NCBI RefSeq assembly: GCF_900110925.1
Contig: NZ_FOFP01000004.1
Span: 169,250-233,249, forward strand
Origin: Pseudomonas cuatrocienegasensis
GTDB taxonomy: Bacteria; Pseudomonadota; Gammaproteobacteria; Pseudomonadales; Pseudomonadaceae
Length of the DNA: 64,000 bases
Direction of reading: 5' to 3'
Shown: in pieces, positions 26,991-34,675 of the stretch
Position numbering within the stretch: the stretch's first letter is position 1
Layout: each line of letters opens with the position of its first letter
Made by a program: the position numbers and the translations under genes
Notes under the pieces: model-generated
Databases searched by the model: none
What the model was told of the DNA's origin: nothing
What the model saw: only the letters and a program-made list of their open reading frames with translations

Positions 26991-27083
26991 GTTAATCTAT
27001 GGCTTCTGTAGAATTAGGCTATTTCATTGACTCTTATGGCATTTTTAGTGCTTTTGCTGGTGGTGGAAAAGGTGTATTTATGC

Positions 27084-27106
27084 TGTACATCTTTAATTCT
27101 TGTACA
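27084..27106. promoter_or_regulatory. TGTACA-N11-TGTACA operator before the DUF6482 gene
   Basis: Two perfect TGTACA hexamers separated by 11 bases lie just before the ribosome site (TGGAGG, 27111-27116) of the small gene at 27121. This is the best-conserved box in the window and is typical of targets of LitR/CarH-class MerR repressors. Confidence 0.7.
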
Positions 27107-27120
27107 GCTTTGGAGGCTTT

Positions 27121-27414
27121 ATGACACGGCTGCAACTGATGCTGGCGAGGTGGCAGGGGCGGATTGCGCGTGTGGAGGTTCGCTCCCTGCGCTGCAGTGG
27201 CTACGCCGCACAGGTGTACCTGGCTGACGGCAGGCGTGAGGTGTTTGCCGCTGCTGGTGGGGCGTTGTGGACGAGCCTGCCACTGCTCAAGGCGCGCTTG
27301 CGCCGCTGCGGTGTGCGCGAGGTGCTGCTGTTACAGCCCGAGAGTCACGACGAAATCATCGGTCGGCCTGCGCTGCAGCAGGCCGATCCGGGGTTGCGAC
27401 TGCCTCTGTCCTAG
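27121..27414 (+). CDS. DUF6482-like small protein
   Basis: A 97-residue basic protein. The domain layout (a strand-rich middle, WTSLPLLKARLRRCGVREVLLLQ, and terminal SHDEIIGRP) resembles DUF6482 proteins, which end in a similar HDEM/I-x-G motif. No function is known. Ribosome site GGAGG fixes ATG 27121. The TGTACA box 14 bases upstream suggests control by the nearby MerR-family regulator. Confidence 0.65.
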   Translation: MTRLQLMLARWQGRIARVEVRSLRCSGYAAQVYLADGRREVFAAAGGALWTSLPLLKARLRRCGVREVLLLQPESHDEIIGRPALQQADPGLRLPLS

Positions 27415-27457
27415 GTGTTTTAGAGGTTCCGCCGCACGCCGCGCTGCCGTGAAAAGC

Positions 27458-27533
27458 TTCGCCCCGAGGCGGGGCTCCTACATGGAGACTGGCGTGGCGC
27501 GCTTTCTTGTGGGAGCCGCGCCTCGCGGCGAAT
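27458..27533. repeat. REP palindrome pair
   Basis: TTCGCCCCGAGGCGGGGCTC (from 27458) and GGGAGCCGCGCCTCGCGGCG (from 27511) form an inverted doublet of the same family as at 10.8 and 19.4 kb. Confidence 0.75.
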
Positions 27534-27584
27534 GGTGGTCGCAACGCAGGCCTTATTCATCGGCGCGACATGCGGCGCCAGACC

Positions 27585-28154
27585 TTAGCCTTTGTGCAGT
27601 GCGGGGCGGCTGCGCACTGTGGTTTGGCGCGAGGCAAGCAGCCAGGGCGCCAACAGGCGAGTGGACAGTGGGATAAACAGGTAGGTCATCAGTGGGGTCA
27701 GCGCCAGGGTACTGAGCAGTACGCGGACGACCAACGGCAAATCGTTCAGCCAGCCGCCAAACAGCAGGTTGAAGGCCAGGGACACTGGAAAGAACGCCAG
27801 CCAGATCGCCACGCTTTGTTTCCAGCGCGGTGGTTGTCGATGAGCAGCGCCAAACCAGGCATCAAGCCCTACCGCACGGTGCTCGTGGGGTTGCGCGAAC
27901 AGGCCGCTGCCGCGCTCGAGCCAGGCGCTGCGCGAGGCCGAGTGCTCCCAGGCCGCCATGGTGTCGGCATCGGTAAAGCGGAATATGATCTGGAATTCAT
28001 CATCGCCAGGCGGGGGCGCCAGAACGCCGGAGCCCAGATAACCGGGAAAGTCGGTGGCCAGGCGTTCGCCTTCATGCAGCCAGGCGAGCAGGTCGTGATA
28101 GCGGCCGCTGGCGACGCGGCGCGCCACCATAAGGGTGACGGGTTCTGCAGACAT
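27585..28154 (-). CDS. Antibiotic biosynthesis monooxygenase (ABM)-domain membrane protein
   Basis: A 189-residue protein with an N-terminal ABM-like dimeric alpha-beta barrel (about 5-95; VTLMVARRVASGRYHDLLAW, DEFQIIFRFTDADTMAAWEHS). Two transmembrane helices follow (about 112-132 and 140-165). Relatives are annotated as ABM-domain membrane proteins without known substrate. No operator box was seen upstream. It is convergent with the DUF6482 gene across the REP pair. Confidence 0.8.
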   Translation of the reverse strand: MSAEPVTLMVARRVASGRYHDLLAWLHEGERLATDFPGYLGSGVLAPPPGDDEFQIIFRFTDADTMAAWEHSASRSAWLERGSGLFAQPHEHRAVGLDAWFGAAHRQPPRWKQSVAIWLAFFPVSLAFNLLFGGWLNDLPLVVRVLLSTLALTPLMTYLFIPLSTRLLAPWLLASRQTTVRSRPALHKG

Positions 28155-28390
28155 TGTGTATCTCCAAAGGCCAGGCGCGCGCCGGGGTGGGGCATGCGCT
28201 TCACGCCGCTCGGGATGGTGAGCGACGCGTTTATACAGGCAAGGATTATTCCGGTTTTACCGAAAAGCGCCAGCCCCGCGAAAAGCAGTAAGTGTCAGGT
28301 CAAGGCCAGGTTAGGTGGGAGGGGGCGGGCGCCGCTCGGCCCTTCCCACAGAAAGCGATAGATTATTCGTGGCACGGCGCTATGGGCGCA

Positions 28391-28819
28391 TCAGCAGTCG
28401 CGTTTGCCGTTCGTCCCAGGCTTGATCGCGCAGCGTTTTGCACCGTCTGGGTGCGGCAGCCAGTTAAGGTGCGGCCGGGCGAGGCAGAACAGGCGATAGC
28501 CCAGCTCGAAAAGAGGGCGCAGCGGCTTCCAGGTCAGCGGCGCGGCCCAACGGCCAAGCCCGGCTGCGCGCCAGCTCCAGAGCGTGGCATCAAGGCCGGT
28601 GACCCACTGGCCGTCGGCAAAGCGTGCGTGCAAGAGATCTTGCAGTGCTTGCTGGGTGACACCGATGGCGCTTGCTTCGAAGGGCGGCAGGCTGATGTCG
28701 ATCAGCGTTAGGCGATCACTGCCGGCGGCATGCTGGCGCAGTAGGCGTATCTCCCGTGCGCACAACGGGCAGTCACCGTCGTAGTAGAGCGTCAGGGGCC
28801 AAACGGGCTTGATCTTCAT
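28391..28819 (-). CDS. DCC1-like thiol-disulfide oxidoreductase family protein
   Basis: A 142-residue DUF393/DCC-family protein with the signature LYYDGDCPLCAREIRLL near residue 11-27, including the D-x-x-C dithiol-like motif. Function is inferred as redox-related only. It is divergent from the LitR-like gene; the 56 bases between are filled by three TGTACA-like half-sites, so both genes probably share one control region. Confidence 0.82.
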   Translation of the reverse strand: MKIKPVWPLTLYYDGDCPLCAREIRLLRQHAAGSDRLTLIDISLPPFEASAIGVTQQALQDLLHARFADGQWVTGLDATLWSWRAAGLGRWAAPLTWKPLRPLFELGYRLFCLARPHLNWLPHPDGAKRCAIKPGTNGKRDC

Positions 28820-28831
28820 TGTCTAATTACC

Positions 28832-28855
28832 TGTACATGTTTTGTACAATGTATG
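28832..28855. promoter_or_regulatory. Shared operator between DCC gene and LitR-like gene
   Basis: TGTACA (28832-28837), five bases, TGTACA (28843-28848), one base, TGTATG (28850-28855). The first and third half-sites are 12 bases apart. This is expected for an autoregulated MerR-class repressor and suggests co-control of the DCC gene. Confidence 0.7.
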
Positions 28856-28875
28856 GCGCTTGAGCCTGCGTTACA

Positions 28876-29862
28876 ATGCGTCACGCATTTCATCTGATGA
28901 TCCCGCCGCCTATGTCCAGTCTCGTTGGTGCTTCGTCCGTGGTTTCGAGTGCCCTCAAACAGGAAGAACTGTTTCCCATTCGCGAGGTTTCGCGCCTGAC
29001 CGGAGTCAATCCGGTGACGTTGCGTGCCTGGGAGCGTCGTTACGGCTTGATCCAGCCGACCCGTACCGAAAGTGGGCATCGCCTCTATTCTCTGGCGGAT
29101 ATCGAGTCTGTGCGCAGCATCCTGGCGTGGATCGAGCGGGGAGTGGCGGTCAGCAAGGTGGGCAAGATCCTCGCCAAAAGTGCGACCAAGGTGCCGACTT
29201 CACCGGTGTACGAGGAAGTCACCGCGGGTGAGTGGGCCGAATGGCAAACCCAGCTGCGCCAGGCTATTGCCGCGTTCGACGATGTGCGCCTGGAGCGGCT
29301 GTATGGCCAGGTGTTCTCCAGCTATCCCCTGGTGGTGGTGTTTCAGGACATTCTCATGCCGTTGTGGCAGGAGCTGCTGATCCGTCAGGATGAGTTCGGG
29401 CAGACCAGCGAATGGCTGTTTTTCGATGCATTCCTGCGTGCTCGCACTCTGCAGCGCCTGCAAATCGGCCGTGTGCAGGCTGAAGAACGAGTGCTCTTGG
29501 CAGCGCTGCCGGGCCATTGCCGCGAGCTGGAACTGCTGGTAGCTGGCTTGTTGATGAGCAGTTCCGAAGTGGCGGTGAGCGCGCTCGGTCTCGGTCAGCC
29601 CCTGGAGGAGCTGGCGCTGGTCTGCGAAAAGGTGCAGCCCCAGGCCCTGGTGCTGTTTTCCAATCAGCCGCCGGCCGAGGACATGCCGCGTGTACTGGCC
29701 CGTTTGGCGCTGGCGCTGGACTGCCCGCTGGTGATTGCCGGCGATGGTTCCGATTTGCTGGAAGAAAGCGTTAGCGGCTCTCCGATTGCCTGCCTGGGTA
29801 ATGAAGGGCGACTGATGCAACGCCGCTTGCAGCAGTTTCTCGCCGGCCATCTCGATACCTGA
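28876..29862 (+). CDS. MerR-family regulator, class II LitR/CarH-like
   Basis: A 328-residue regulator with an N-terminal MerR winged helix (about 36-105; FPIREVSRLTGVNPVTLRAW, ERRYGLIQPTRTESGHRLYS). A four-helix bundle and Rossmann-like domain follow, as in the B12-dependent photoreceptors CarH/LitR. The lower cobalamin ligand motif (ExHxxG type) appears lost: the aligned segment reads LPGHCRELELLVAGLL. It should therefore not sense light through B12. Class II LitR proteins of this type in P. putida (PplR1) respond to light with a short LOV protein, and a LOV gene lies 3 kb downstream. The start is uncertain: ATG 28876 or 28912, neither with a good ribosome site. Confidence 0.83.
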   Translation: MRHAFHLMIPPPMSSLVGASSVVSSALKQEELFPIREVSRLTGVNPVTLRAWERRYGLIQPTRTESGHRLYSLADIESVRSILAWIERGVAVSKVGKILAKSATKVPTSPVYEEVTAGEWAEWQTQLRQAIAAFDDVRLERLYGQVFSSYPLVVVFQDILMPLWQELLIRQDEFGQTSEWLFFDAFLRARTLQRLQIGRVQAEERVLLAALPGHCRELELLVAGLLMSSSEVAVSALGLGQPLEELALVCEKVQPQALVLFSNQPPAEDMPRVLARLALALDCPLVIAGDGSDLLEESVSGSPIACLGNEGRLMQRRLQQFLAGHLDT

Positions 29863-29952
29863 AGTCCGTTAACTGTGGTCTGTCGTACCCATTGCAGCGA
29901 GCTGCAGTGTGCGTTCGGCTGCGCGTGTATTCCGTCGGATGTTGGAGATACT

Positions 29953-30029
29953 TGTACGGCTTGTACAAAAAAGATTGCAAAGCTCCCTGGTTAGCTATAC
30001 AAAAGCTGTACATAGCAGCTCGTTGTATA
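29953..30029. promoter_or_regulatory. Clustered TGTACA-type operators upstream of acyl-CoA dehydrogenase
   Basis: Five half-sites: TGTACG (29953), TGTACA (29962), TATACA (29996), TGTACA (30007) and TGTATA (30024). The last pair is spaced 11 bases, as in the box at 27.08 kb. TTGCAA (29975-29980) with TACAAA (29998-30003) at 17 bases could be the promoter, overlapping the TATACA half-site. Confidence 0.65.
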
Positions 30030-30054
30030 GATAGCGCCTACCAGGAACGTACTC

Positions 30055-31830
30055 ATGTCTCATTATCGTGCTCCGCTTCGTGATATGCGTTTCGTCTTCG
30101 ACGAAGTGTTGAATGCTTATGCCACCTTGCAGTCGCTGCCTAGTCAGCGCGAGTTCGGAAACGATCTCGGTGGCGCCATTTTGGAAGAGGCAGCCAAGCT
30201 CGCAGAAAACGTGCTGGCGCCACTAAACGGTCCCGGTGACAAGCAGGGCTGCCGTTATGACCCGCAGTCCCATTCAGTCAAAGCACCGGACGGTTTCCGT
30301 GAGGCCTACAAGCAGTTCGCCGAAGGTGGCTGGACGGCACTGGCGTGCAGCACCGAATTCGGCGGCCAGGGCTTGCCCCATGTACTGAACATGATGGTCG
30401 AGGAGATGGTGTGTTCGGCCAACCTGTCACTCGGCATGTACCCAGGCCTGACCCACGGTGCAATCAACGCACTGACTGCCCACGGCACGCCGGAGTTGCA
30501 GACCCGCCACCTGCCCAAGCTGATCAGCGGGGAATGGACCGGCACCATGTGCCTGACCGAGCCGCAATGTGGCACTGACCTGGGGCTGATCCGCACGCGT
30601 GCGGTTCCTCAGGCAGATGGTAGCTACGCCATCAGCGGCACCAAGATCTGGATCACTGGCGGCGAGCACGATCTGGTCGACAACATTCTCCATCTCGTAC
30701 TGGCCAAGCTGCCGGATGCGCCGGATAGCGTGAAAGGCATTTCTCTGTTTCTGGTGCCCAAGGTGCTCGATGATGGCAGCCGCAACCCGGCGTTCTGCGG
30801 CGGTCTGGAACACAAGATGGGCATCAAGGGCTCCGCCACCTGTGTAATGAATTTCGAGGGCGCCCAGGGCTGGTTGGTCGGCGAGGTCAATAAGGGCCTG
30901 CGCTGCATGTTCACCATGATGAACTCCGCGCGGCTGATGGTCGGTATGCAAGGCCTGGGTCTGGCCGAGACGGCGTATCAGATCAGCTTGGGTTTTGCCC
31001 GCGAGCGCCTGCAGAGCCGTTCATTGTCTGGCCCCAAGGCGCCCGATAAACCGGCTGACCCGATTACCGTGCACCCTGACGTGCGGCGCAACCTGCTGCG
31101 TCAGAAGGTGATGATCGAAGGTGGGCGTGCCTTGGCCTACTTTACCGGTCTGCACGAAGACGTTGCCCATGATCATGAGGACCCACAAGAGCGTGAGCGC
31201 GCCGATGACCTGGTGCAACTGCTCACCCCGGTGGTCAAGGCATTCCTCACCGACGAAGGCTTCAATTGCGCCAACGATGGTCTCCAGGTGCTCGGCGGCT
31301 CAGGCTATACCGAGGACTGGGGCATCGAACAACTGGTCCGTGACGCGCGCATCACCCGTATTTACGAAGGCACCAATGGCATCCAGGCGCTCGATCTTGT
31401 AGGGCGCAAGCTGGCTCTGGGTGGTGGCCGTGCCGTGCGCAATTACTTCGCCCTGATCGAAGGTTGGCTCAAGGCCAACCCGGATTCAGCCCACGGCGAG
31501 AAGCTAGGTGCGGCGCTCAAGCAGTTGCAACAAGCGACGCTATGGGTCGCCAGCGAGGGGATGAAAGACCCCGAGCAAGCGGGCGCGGCGGCAACGCCTT
31601 ACCTGCGTCTATTCGCCCTGACCAGCCTGGCCTGGATGTGGGCGCGTATGGCGGCGGTGGCCCAGGCACGTTTGAGCGAGGGCAGCAGCGAAACCGCGTT
31701 CTATGGCGCCAAGCTCAAATCAGCCGACTTCTTTATGGCCCGCGTACTGACCGAGACCGACAGCCTGCTGGCTGAGGTCAAGGCCGGCAAGGCGACCCTG
31801 ATGGCATTCAGCGACGAGGAGTTCGCTTAA
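30055..31830 (+). CDS. Acyl-CoA dehydrogenase (long, C-terminal-domain type)
   Basis: A 591-residue FAD-dependent acyl-CoA dehydrogenase of the long FadE/DmdC-like group, forming 2-enoyl-CoA from acyl-CoA. Features are ACSTEFGGQGLP, the FAD/substrate segment CLTEPQCGTDLG at about 165-177, WITGGEHD, and the C-terminal RIYEGTNGIQALDLVGRKL carrying the catalytic-glutamate region, followed by an extra helical domain to the end. Several TGTACA half-sites upstream suggest control by the adjacent LitR-like protein. The substrate is unknown. A strong terminator follows. Confidence 0.92.
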   Translation: MSHYRAPLRDMRFVFDEVLNAYATLQSLPSQREFGNDLGGAILEEAAKLAENVLAPLNGPGDKQGCRYDPQSHSVKAPDGFREAYKQFAEGGWTALACSTEFGGQGLPHVLNMMVEEMVCSANLSLGMYPGLTHGAINALTAHGTPELQTRHLPKLISGEWTGTMCLTEPQCGTDLGLIRTRAVPQADGSYAISGTKIWITGGEHDLVDNILHLVLAKLPDAPDSVKGISLFLVPKVLDDGSRNPAFCGGLEHKMGIKGSATCVMNFEGAQGWLVGEVNKGLRCMFTMMNSARLMVGMQGLGLAETAYQISLGFARERLQSRSLSGPKAPDKPADPITVHPDVRRNLLRQKVMIEGGRALAYFTGLHEDVAHDHEDPQERERADDLVQLLTPVVKAFLTDEGFNCANDGLQVLGGSGYTEDWGIEQLVRDARITRIYEGTNGIQALDLVGRKLALGGGRAVRNYFALIEGWLKANPDSAHGEKLGAALKQLQQATLWVASEGMKDPEQAGAAATPYLRLFALTSLAWMWARMAAVAQARLSEGSSETAFYGAKLKSADFFMARVLTETDSLLAEVKAGKATLMAFSDEEFA

Positions 31831-31920
31831 CGACTGCGCAATCCGGTAGCCATGCTCTCGAGCATTTTTCGGCTGCCGGATCTTTTTATTCCCCAAAGGG
31901 AGTTCAGTCCCTGCAAGCTT

Positions 31921-31949
31921 GACCCGCCAACTGGCGGGTCTTTTTTTTG
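31921..31949 (+). terminator. Rho-independent terminator after acyl-CoA dehydrogenase
   Basis: GACCCGCCA, ACT, TGGCGGGTC and then eight T residues: a textbook terminator. Confidence 0.92.
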
Positions 31950-31952
31950 TCT

Positions 31953-32006
31953 TAGGGTCTGTTGACGTATCGTTCGCGGCTCGCGACGAAACGTCGACAG
32001 ACCCTA
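31953..32006. repeat. 54-bp near-perfect palindrome overlapping the PilZ-like gene stop
   Basis: TAGGGTCTGTTGACG and CGTCGACAGACCCTA are complementary with one mismatch, and the inner CGTTCGCGG/TCGCGACGA bases also pair partly. The right arm contains the stop codon of the leftward gene, so it can fold at the 3' end of that mRNA. Confidence 0.7.
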
Positions 32007-32624
32007 GCGGTGGTGGGCTTGCGGGTAGCGTTGGCGATGCTGCTGGTAGATGAACTGCTGCAGCTGTTCGCGGGCTGGTGCATCCAGCGGCGCAAGGCGG
32101 TAGGCCACGCGGCCGCCGGTGGCTTTGCGGATCAGGTAACCCTGTACGTCAACCAGGTGTTGTTCGCCAAGCTTGAGGGCGAGGGTGAAGCGGCGCGGTG
32201 CGGTTTCTATCGCGCGGCCGCGCACTTCTACCAGAGCGCCATTGAGCGACAGCTCATGCACCCAGAGCCCGCTGGCGTGGCCAAGGCTGTCGCACAGCGC
32301 AATAGGGCTATCGAGGGTCAGGCGCCAGGGGCGTTCGGTGGAGCCCTGTTCGAAGATCTGCGGAGTGCCCAAAGCCAGGTGCTGGCCGTGGTTAGCGTCT
32401 TCAGTCAGATGCGGGGTGAAGGTCAGGCGCTGATCTTCGAAATGCGCCTCGATGGTCAGCTGTTCATTGGCAGCGCAATGGGCCAGTAACTCGGTGACCT
32501 GACGCCCGGCATCCACTTGCAGCCCCGCTGCGGGCGCTTGCGGCGCCTCACGTTGCTGGGTGCGCGAACTCAAGTGCTGGATAAAGTCCAGTTCGTCCTG
32601 GGTGAGAAGGGTTTGAGTCTGCAT
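32004..32624 (-). CDS. Probable PilZ-domain protein
   Basis: A 206-residue cytosolic protein. An N-terminal YcgR-like region (about 50-100; LTIEAHFEDQRLTFTP) is followed by a beta-rich segment with VHELSLNGALVEVRGR. This resembles the D/NxSxxG half of a c-di-GMP-binding PilZ domain; the RxxxR half is represented only loosely (RPWR). A c-di-GMP receptor role is therefore plausible but not proven. ATG 32624 is chosen over 32642. It lies just downstream of the LOV gene on the same strand (72 bases), so they may be co-transcribed. Confidence 0.6.
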   Translation of the reverse strand: MQTQTLLTQDELDFIQHLSSRTQQREAPQAPAAGLQVDAGRQVTELLAHCAANEQLTIEAHFEDQRLTFTPHLTEDANHGQHLALGTPQIFEQGSTERPWRLTLDSPIALCDSLGHASGLWVHELSLNGALVEVRGRAIETAPRRFTLALKLGEQHLVDVQGYLIRKATGGRVAYRLAPLDAPAREQLQQFIYQQHRQRYPQAHHR

Positions 32625-32695
32625 GGTCGATTCTGCACGCAAGTAGGGCTAGAACCTGTGTGACCATTGCAGTTGAGATTCGTTTTGCGAAAGGT

Positions 32696-33148
32696 TCAGC
32701 CGTTCGTCCGTAATTGCGCGAGTTCGGCCTGCAGGGCTGCAACTTCGGCTTCCAGTTCGATGACCCGTTGCTGGGCTTCGACCTGTTCGGTGACGTTCTT
32801 CTGGATGCCAATGTAATAGGTCAGTTGATCGCCCTCGTTGAACACCGGGGTGATCGATAGCTCGTTCCAGAACGGGCTGCCATCCTTGCGGTAGTTGCGG
32901 ATGATCTGCCGGCACGGAGCGTTGTTCTTTACCGCCTCGCGAATCGCGTCCAGGCCTGCCTGGTTGCGGTCACCGGCCTGGAGAAAGCGACAATCCTGAT
33001 AAAGGATGTCTTCACTGGCGTAGCCGGTGAGTTTCTCGAACGCGGCGTTGGCGTAGATCAGGATGTTGTCGTCGCCCTCTTGCTCGGCAACCACGATACC
33101 GTCATTCGAGGCGTTGACCACCAGCTGCAATAATTTGGCGTTGATCAT
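32696..33148 (-). CDS. Short LOV blue-light photosensor
   Basis: A 150-residue single-domain LOV protein. The photoactive FMN-adduct motif is YQDCRFLQ with the cysteine at residue 53. Flavin-contacting asparagines occur in RNYRKDGSPFWNELSITP. The N-cap MINAKLL and the C-terminal helix rich in E/A/L heptads (EQVEAQQRVIELEAEVAAL) match the dimeric short LOV proteins PpSB1-LOV and PpSB2-LOV of P. putida as I recall them. It has no effector domain, so it must act through a partner; the class II LitR-like regulator 3 kb away is the obvious candidate. Confidence 0.93.
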   Translation of the reverse strand: MINAKLLQLVVNASNDGIVVAEQEGDDNILIYANAAFEKLTGYASEDILYQDCRFLQAGDRNQAGLDAIREAVKNNAPCRQIIRNYRKDGSPFWNELSITPVFNEGDQLTYYIGIQKNVTEQVEAQQRVIELEAEVAALQAELAQLRTNG

Positions 33149-33250
33149 TAGGTGATATCCCAGTCCGAGTCGCTGCATTCTAAAACATCCGGGCGCACTG
33201 TCTACTTGCGGCATAATGCCCGGCGATTTCTCTATGTTGCGGAGTAGTTC

Positions 33251-33703
33251 ATGAAAGTCGCCATCCTGTCCGGTTCTGTCTATGGCACGGCCGAAGAGGT
33301 TGCCCGCCATGCTCAGGGCTTGTTGAATGCCGCCGGTTTCCAAGCCTGGCATGACCCGCGTGCCGATCTTGCCGCCCTGCAGGCATTCGCGCCCGAGGCC
33401 TTTCTGGTGGTGACCTCGACCACCGGTATGGGCGAGCTGCCGGATAATCTGCAGCCGCTCTACCACAGTATTCGCGACCTGCTGCCCGGCTGGTCCGGCC
33501 TGCCTGGCGCCGTGCTGGCGCTGGGCGACTCCAGCTACGGCGATACCTTTTGTGGCGGTGGTGAGCTGGTTCGTGAGTTATACGCGGAACTGGGCATCCG
33601 CGAGGTCGTGCCCATGCTACGCCTGGACAGCAGCGAAAGCGTGACCCCGGAAAGCGATGCCGAGCCCTGGCTTGATGAACTGATCAGCGCCCTGCGCGGC
33701 TGA
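33251..33703 (+). CDS. MioC-like flavodoxin
   Basis: A 150-residue FMN-binding flavodoxin with the phosphate loop ILSGSVYGTAEEVARH at residues 5-20 and later flavin-contact loops TSTTGMGELPDN and ALGDSSYGDTFCGGG. It carries electrons in an unidentified pathway. GGAG precedes the ATG. It is divergent from the LOV gene with 102 bases between. Confidence 0.9.
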   Translation: MKVAILSGSVYGTAEEVARHAQGLLNAAGFQAWHDPRADLAALQAFAPEAFLVVTSTTGMGELPDNLQPLYHSIRDLLPGWSGLPGAVLALGDSSYGDTFCGGGELVRELYAELGIREVVPMLRLDSSESVTPESDAEPWLDELISALRG

Positions 33704-33892
33704 TCGTATCCGGGCGGTGAATGGCCGCCACTCAACGTGAGTGATCAGGCTTCGCGTCAACAGCTCTGCAGGGCGCGGCAGTACAGTCGCAGTGGCCTGC
33801 AACGTCAGCAAGCTGGCTGACGCGGCAACTTACCTTTACCGCCATCCTCGCTAAACTCGGTGTTCCTATAACAAGAATGCCGAGGTTTTGTG

Positions 33893-34675
33893 ATGACTGC
33901 TGCCCATGCACTGCCCAGTCTCAGCCTGCAGGATCAGGTATCCGCTGCCGAATGGCAGGCCCGTGTCGATCTGGCCGCCTGCTACCGGCTGATCGCCCTG
34001 TATGGCTGGGATGACCTGATCTTCACCCATATATCGGCGAAGATTCCCGGCACCGAAGATTTCCTGATCAACCCCTACGGCCTGATGTTCCACGAGATCA
34101 CTGCCTCCAGCCTGGTGAAGATCGACCTGGTCGGCAACAAGCTGATGGACAGCCCGTTCGACATCAACCCGGCCGGCTACACCATCCACAGTGCCGTGCA
34201 TGAGGTGCGCCACGATGTCGCCTGCGTGCTGCACATTCATACCGCCGCTGGTATCGCGGTGTCCGCGCAGAAGCAGGGTCTGTTGCCGTTGTCCCAGCAG
34301 TCGCTGTTCGTGCTCGCCAGCCTGGCCTATCACGGTTATGAAGGCGTGGCCCTGAACCACGACGAGAAGGCGCGCCTGCAGGCGGACCTGGGCGACAAGA
34401 ACTTTATGATCCTGCCCAACCATGGGTTGCTGACGGCTGCCGGGAGCATCGCCGATGCCTTCCTGATGATGTTTATCCTGCAGCGTGCCTGCGAGATTCA
34501 GGTCATGGCGCAGGGCGGCGGCGCTGAGCTGATTCACATTCCCCAGGCCGTGCTCGACGGGGCGCGGGCGATGGTCGCCGGGGTGATGAAGACCCCGCAA
34601 GGCATGGGCGGCGCGCTGCCCTGGCCAGCGCTGCTGCGCAAGCTCGACCAGCAGATGCCGGGTTATACCGCATGA
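33893..34675 (+). CDS. Class II aldolase/adducin-family protein
   Basis: A 260-residue protein of the class II aldolase/adducin head family, with zinc-site histidines in CVLHIHTAAGIAV and PNHGLLTAAG and the opening LAACYRLIALYGWDDLIFTHISAK. Members act as sugar-phosphate aldolases or epimerases, or have unknown roles; this subgroup is commonly annotated without a substrate. CGAGG at 33881 fits ATG 33893 rather than GTG 33890. Its stop overlaps the next start by four bases. Confidence 0.87.
   Translation: MTAAHALPSLSLQDQVSAAEWQARVDLAACYRLIALYGWDDLIFTHISAKIPGTEDFLINPYGLMFHEITASSLVKIDLVGNKLMDSPFDINPAGYTIHSAVHEVRHDVACVLHIHTAAGIAVSAQKQGLLPLSQQSLFVLASLAYHGYEGVALNHDEKARLQADLGDKNFMILPNHGLLTAAGSIADAFLMMFILQRACEIQVMAQGGGAELIHIPQAVLDGARAMVAGVMKTPQGMGGALPWPALLRKLDQQMPGYTA

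Noticed and set aside
28876..29862. B12-dependent CarH photoreceptor
   Set aside because: The cobalamin lower-ligand histidine motif is not present in the aligned segment, so direct B12 light sensing is unlikely.
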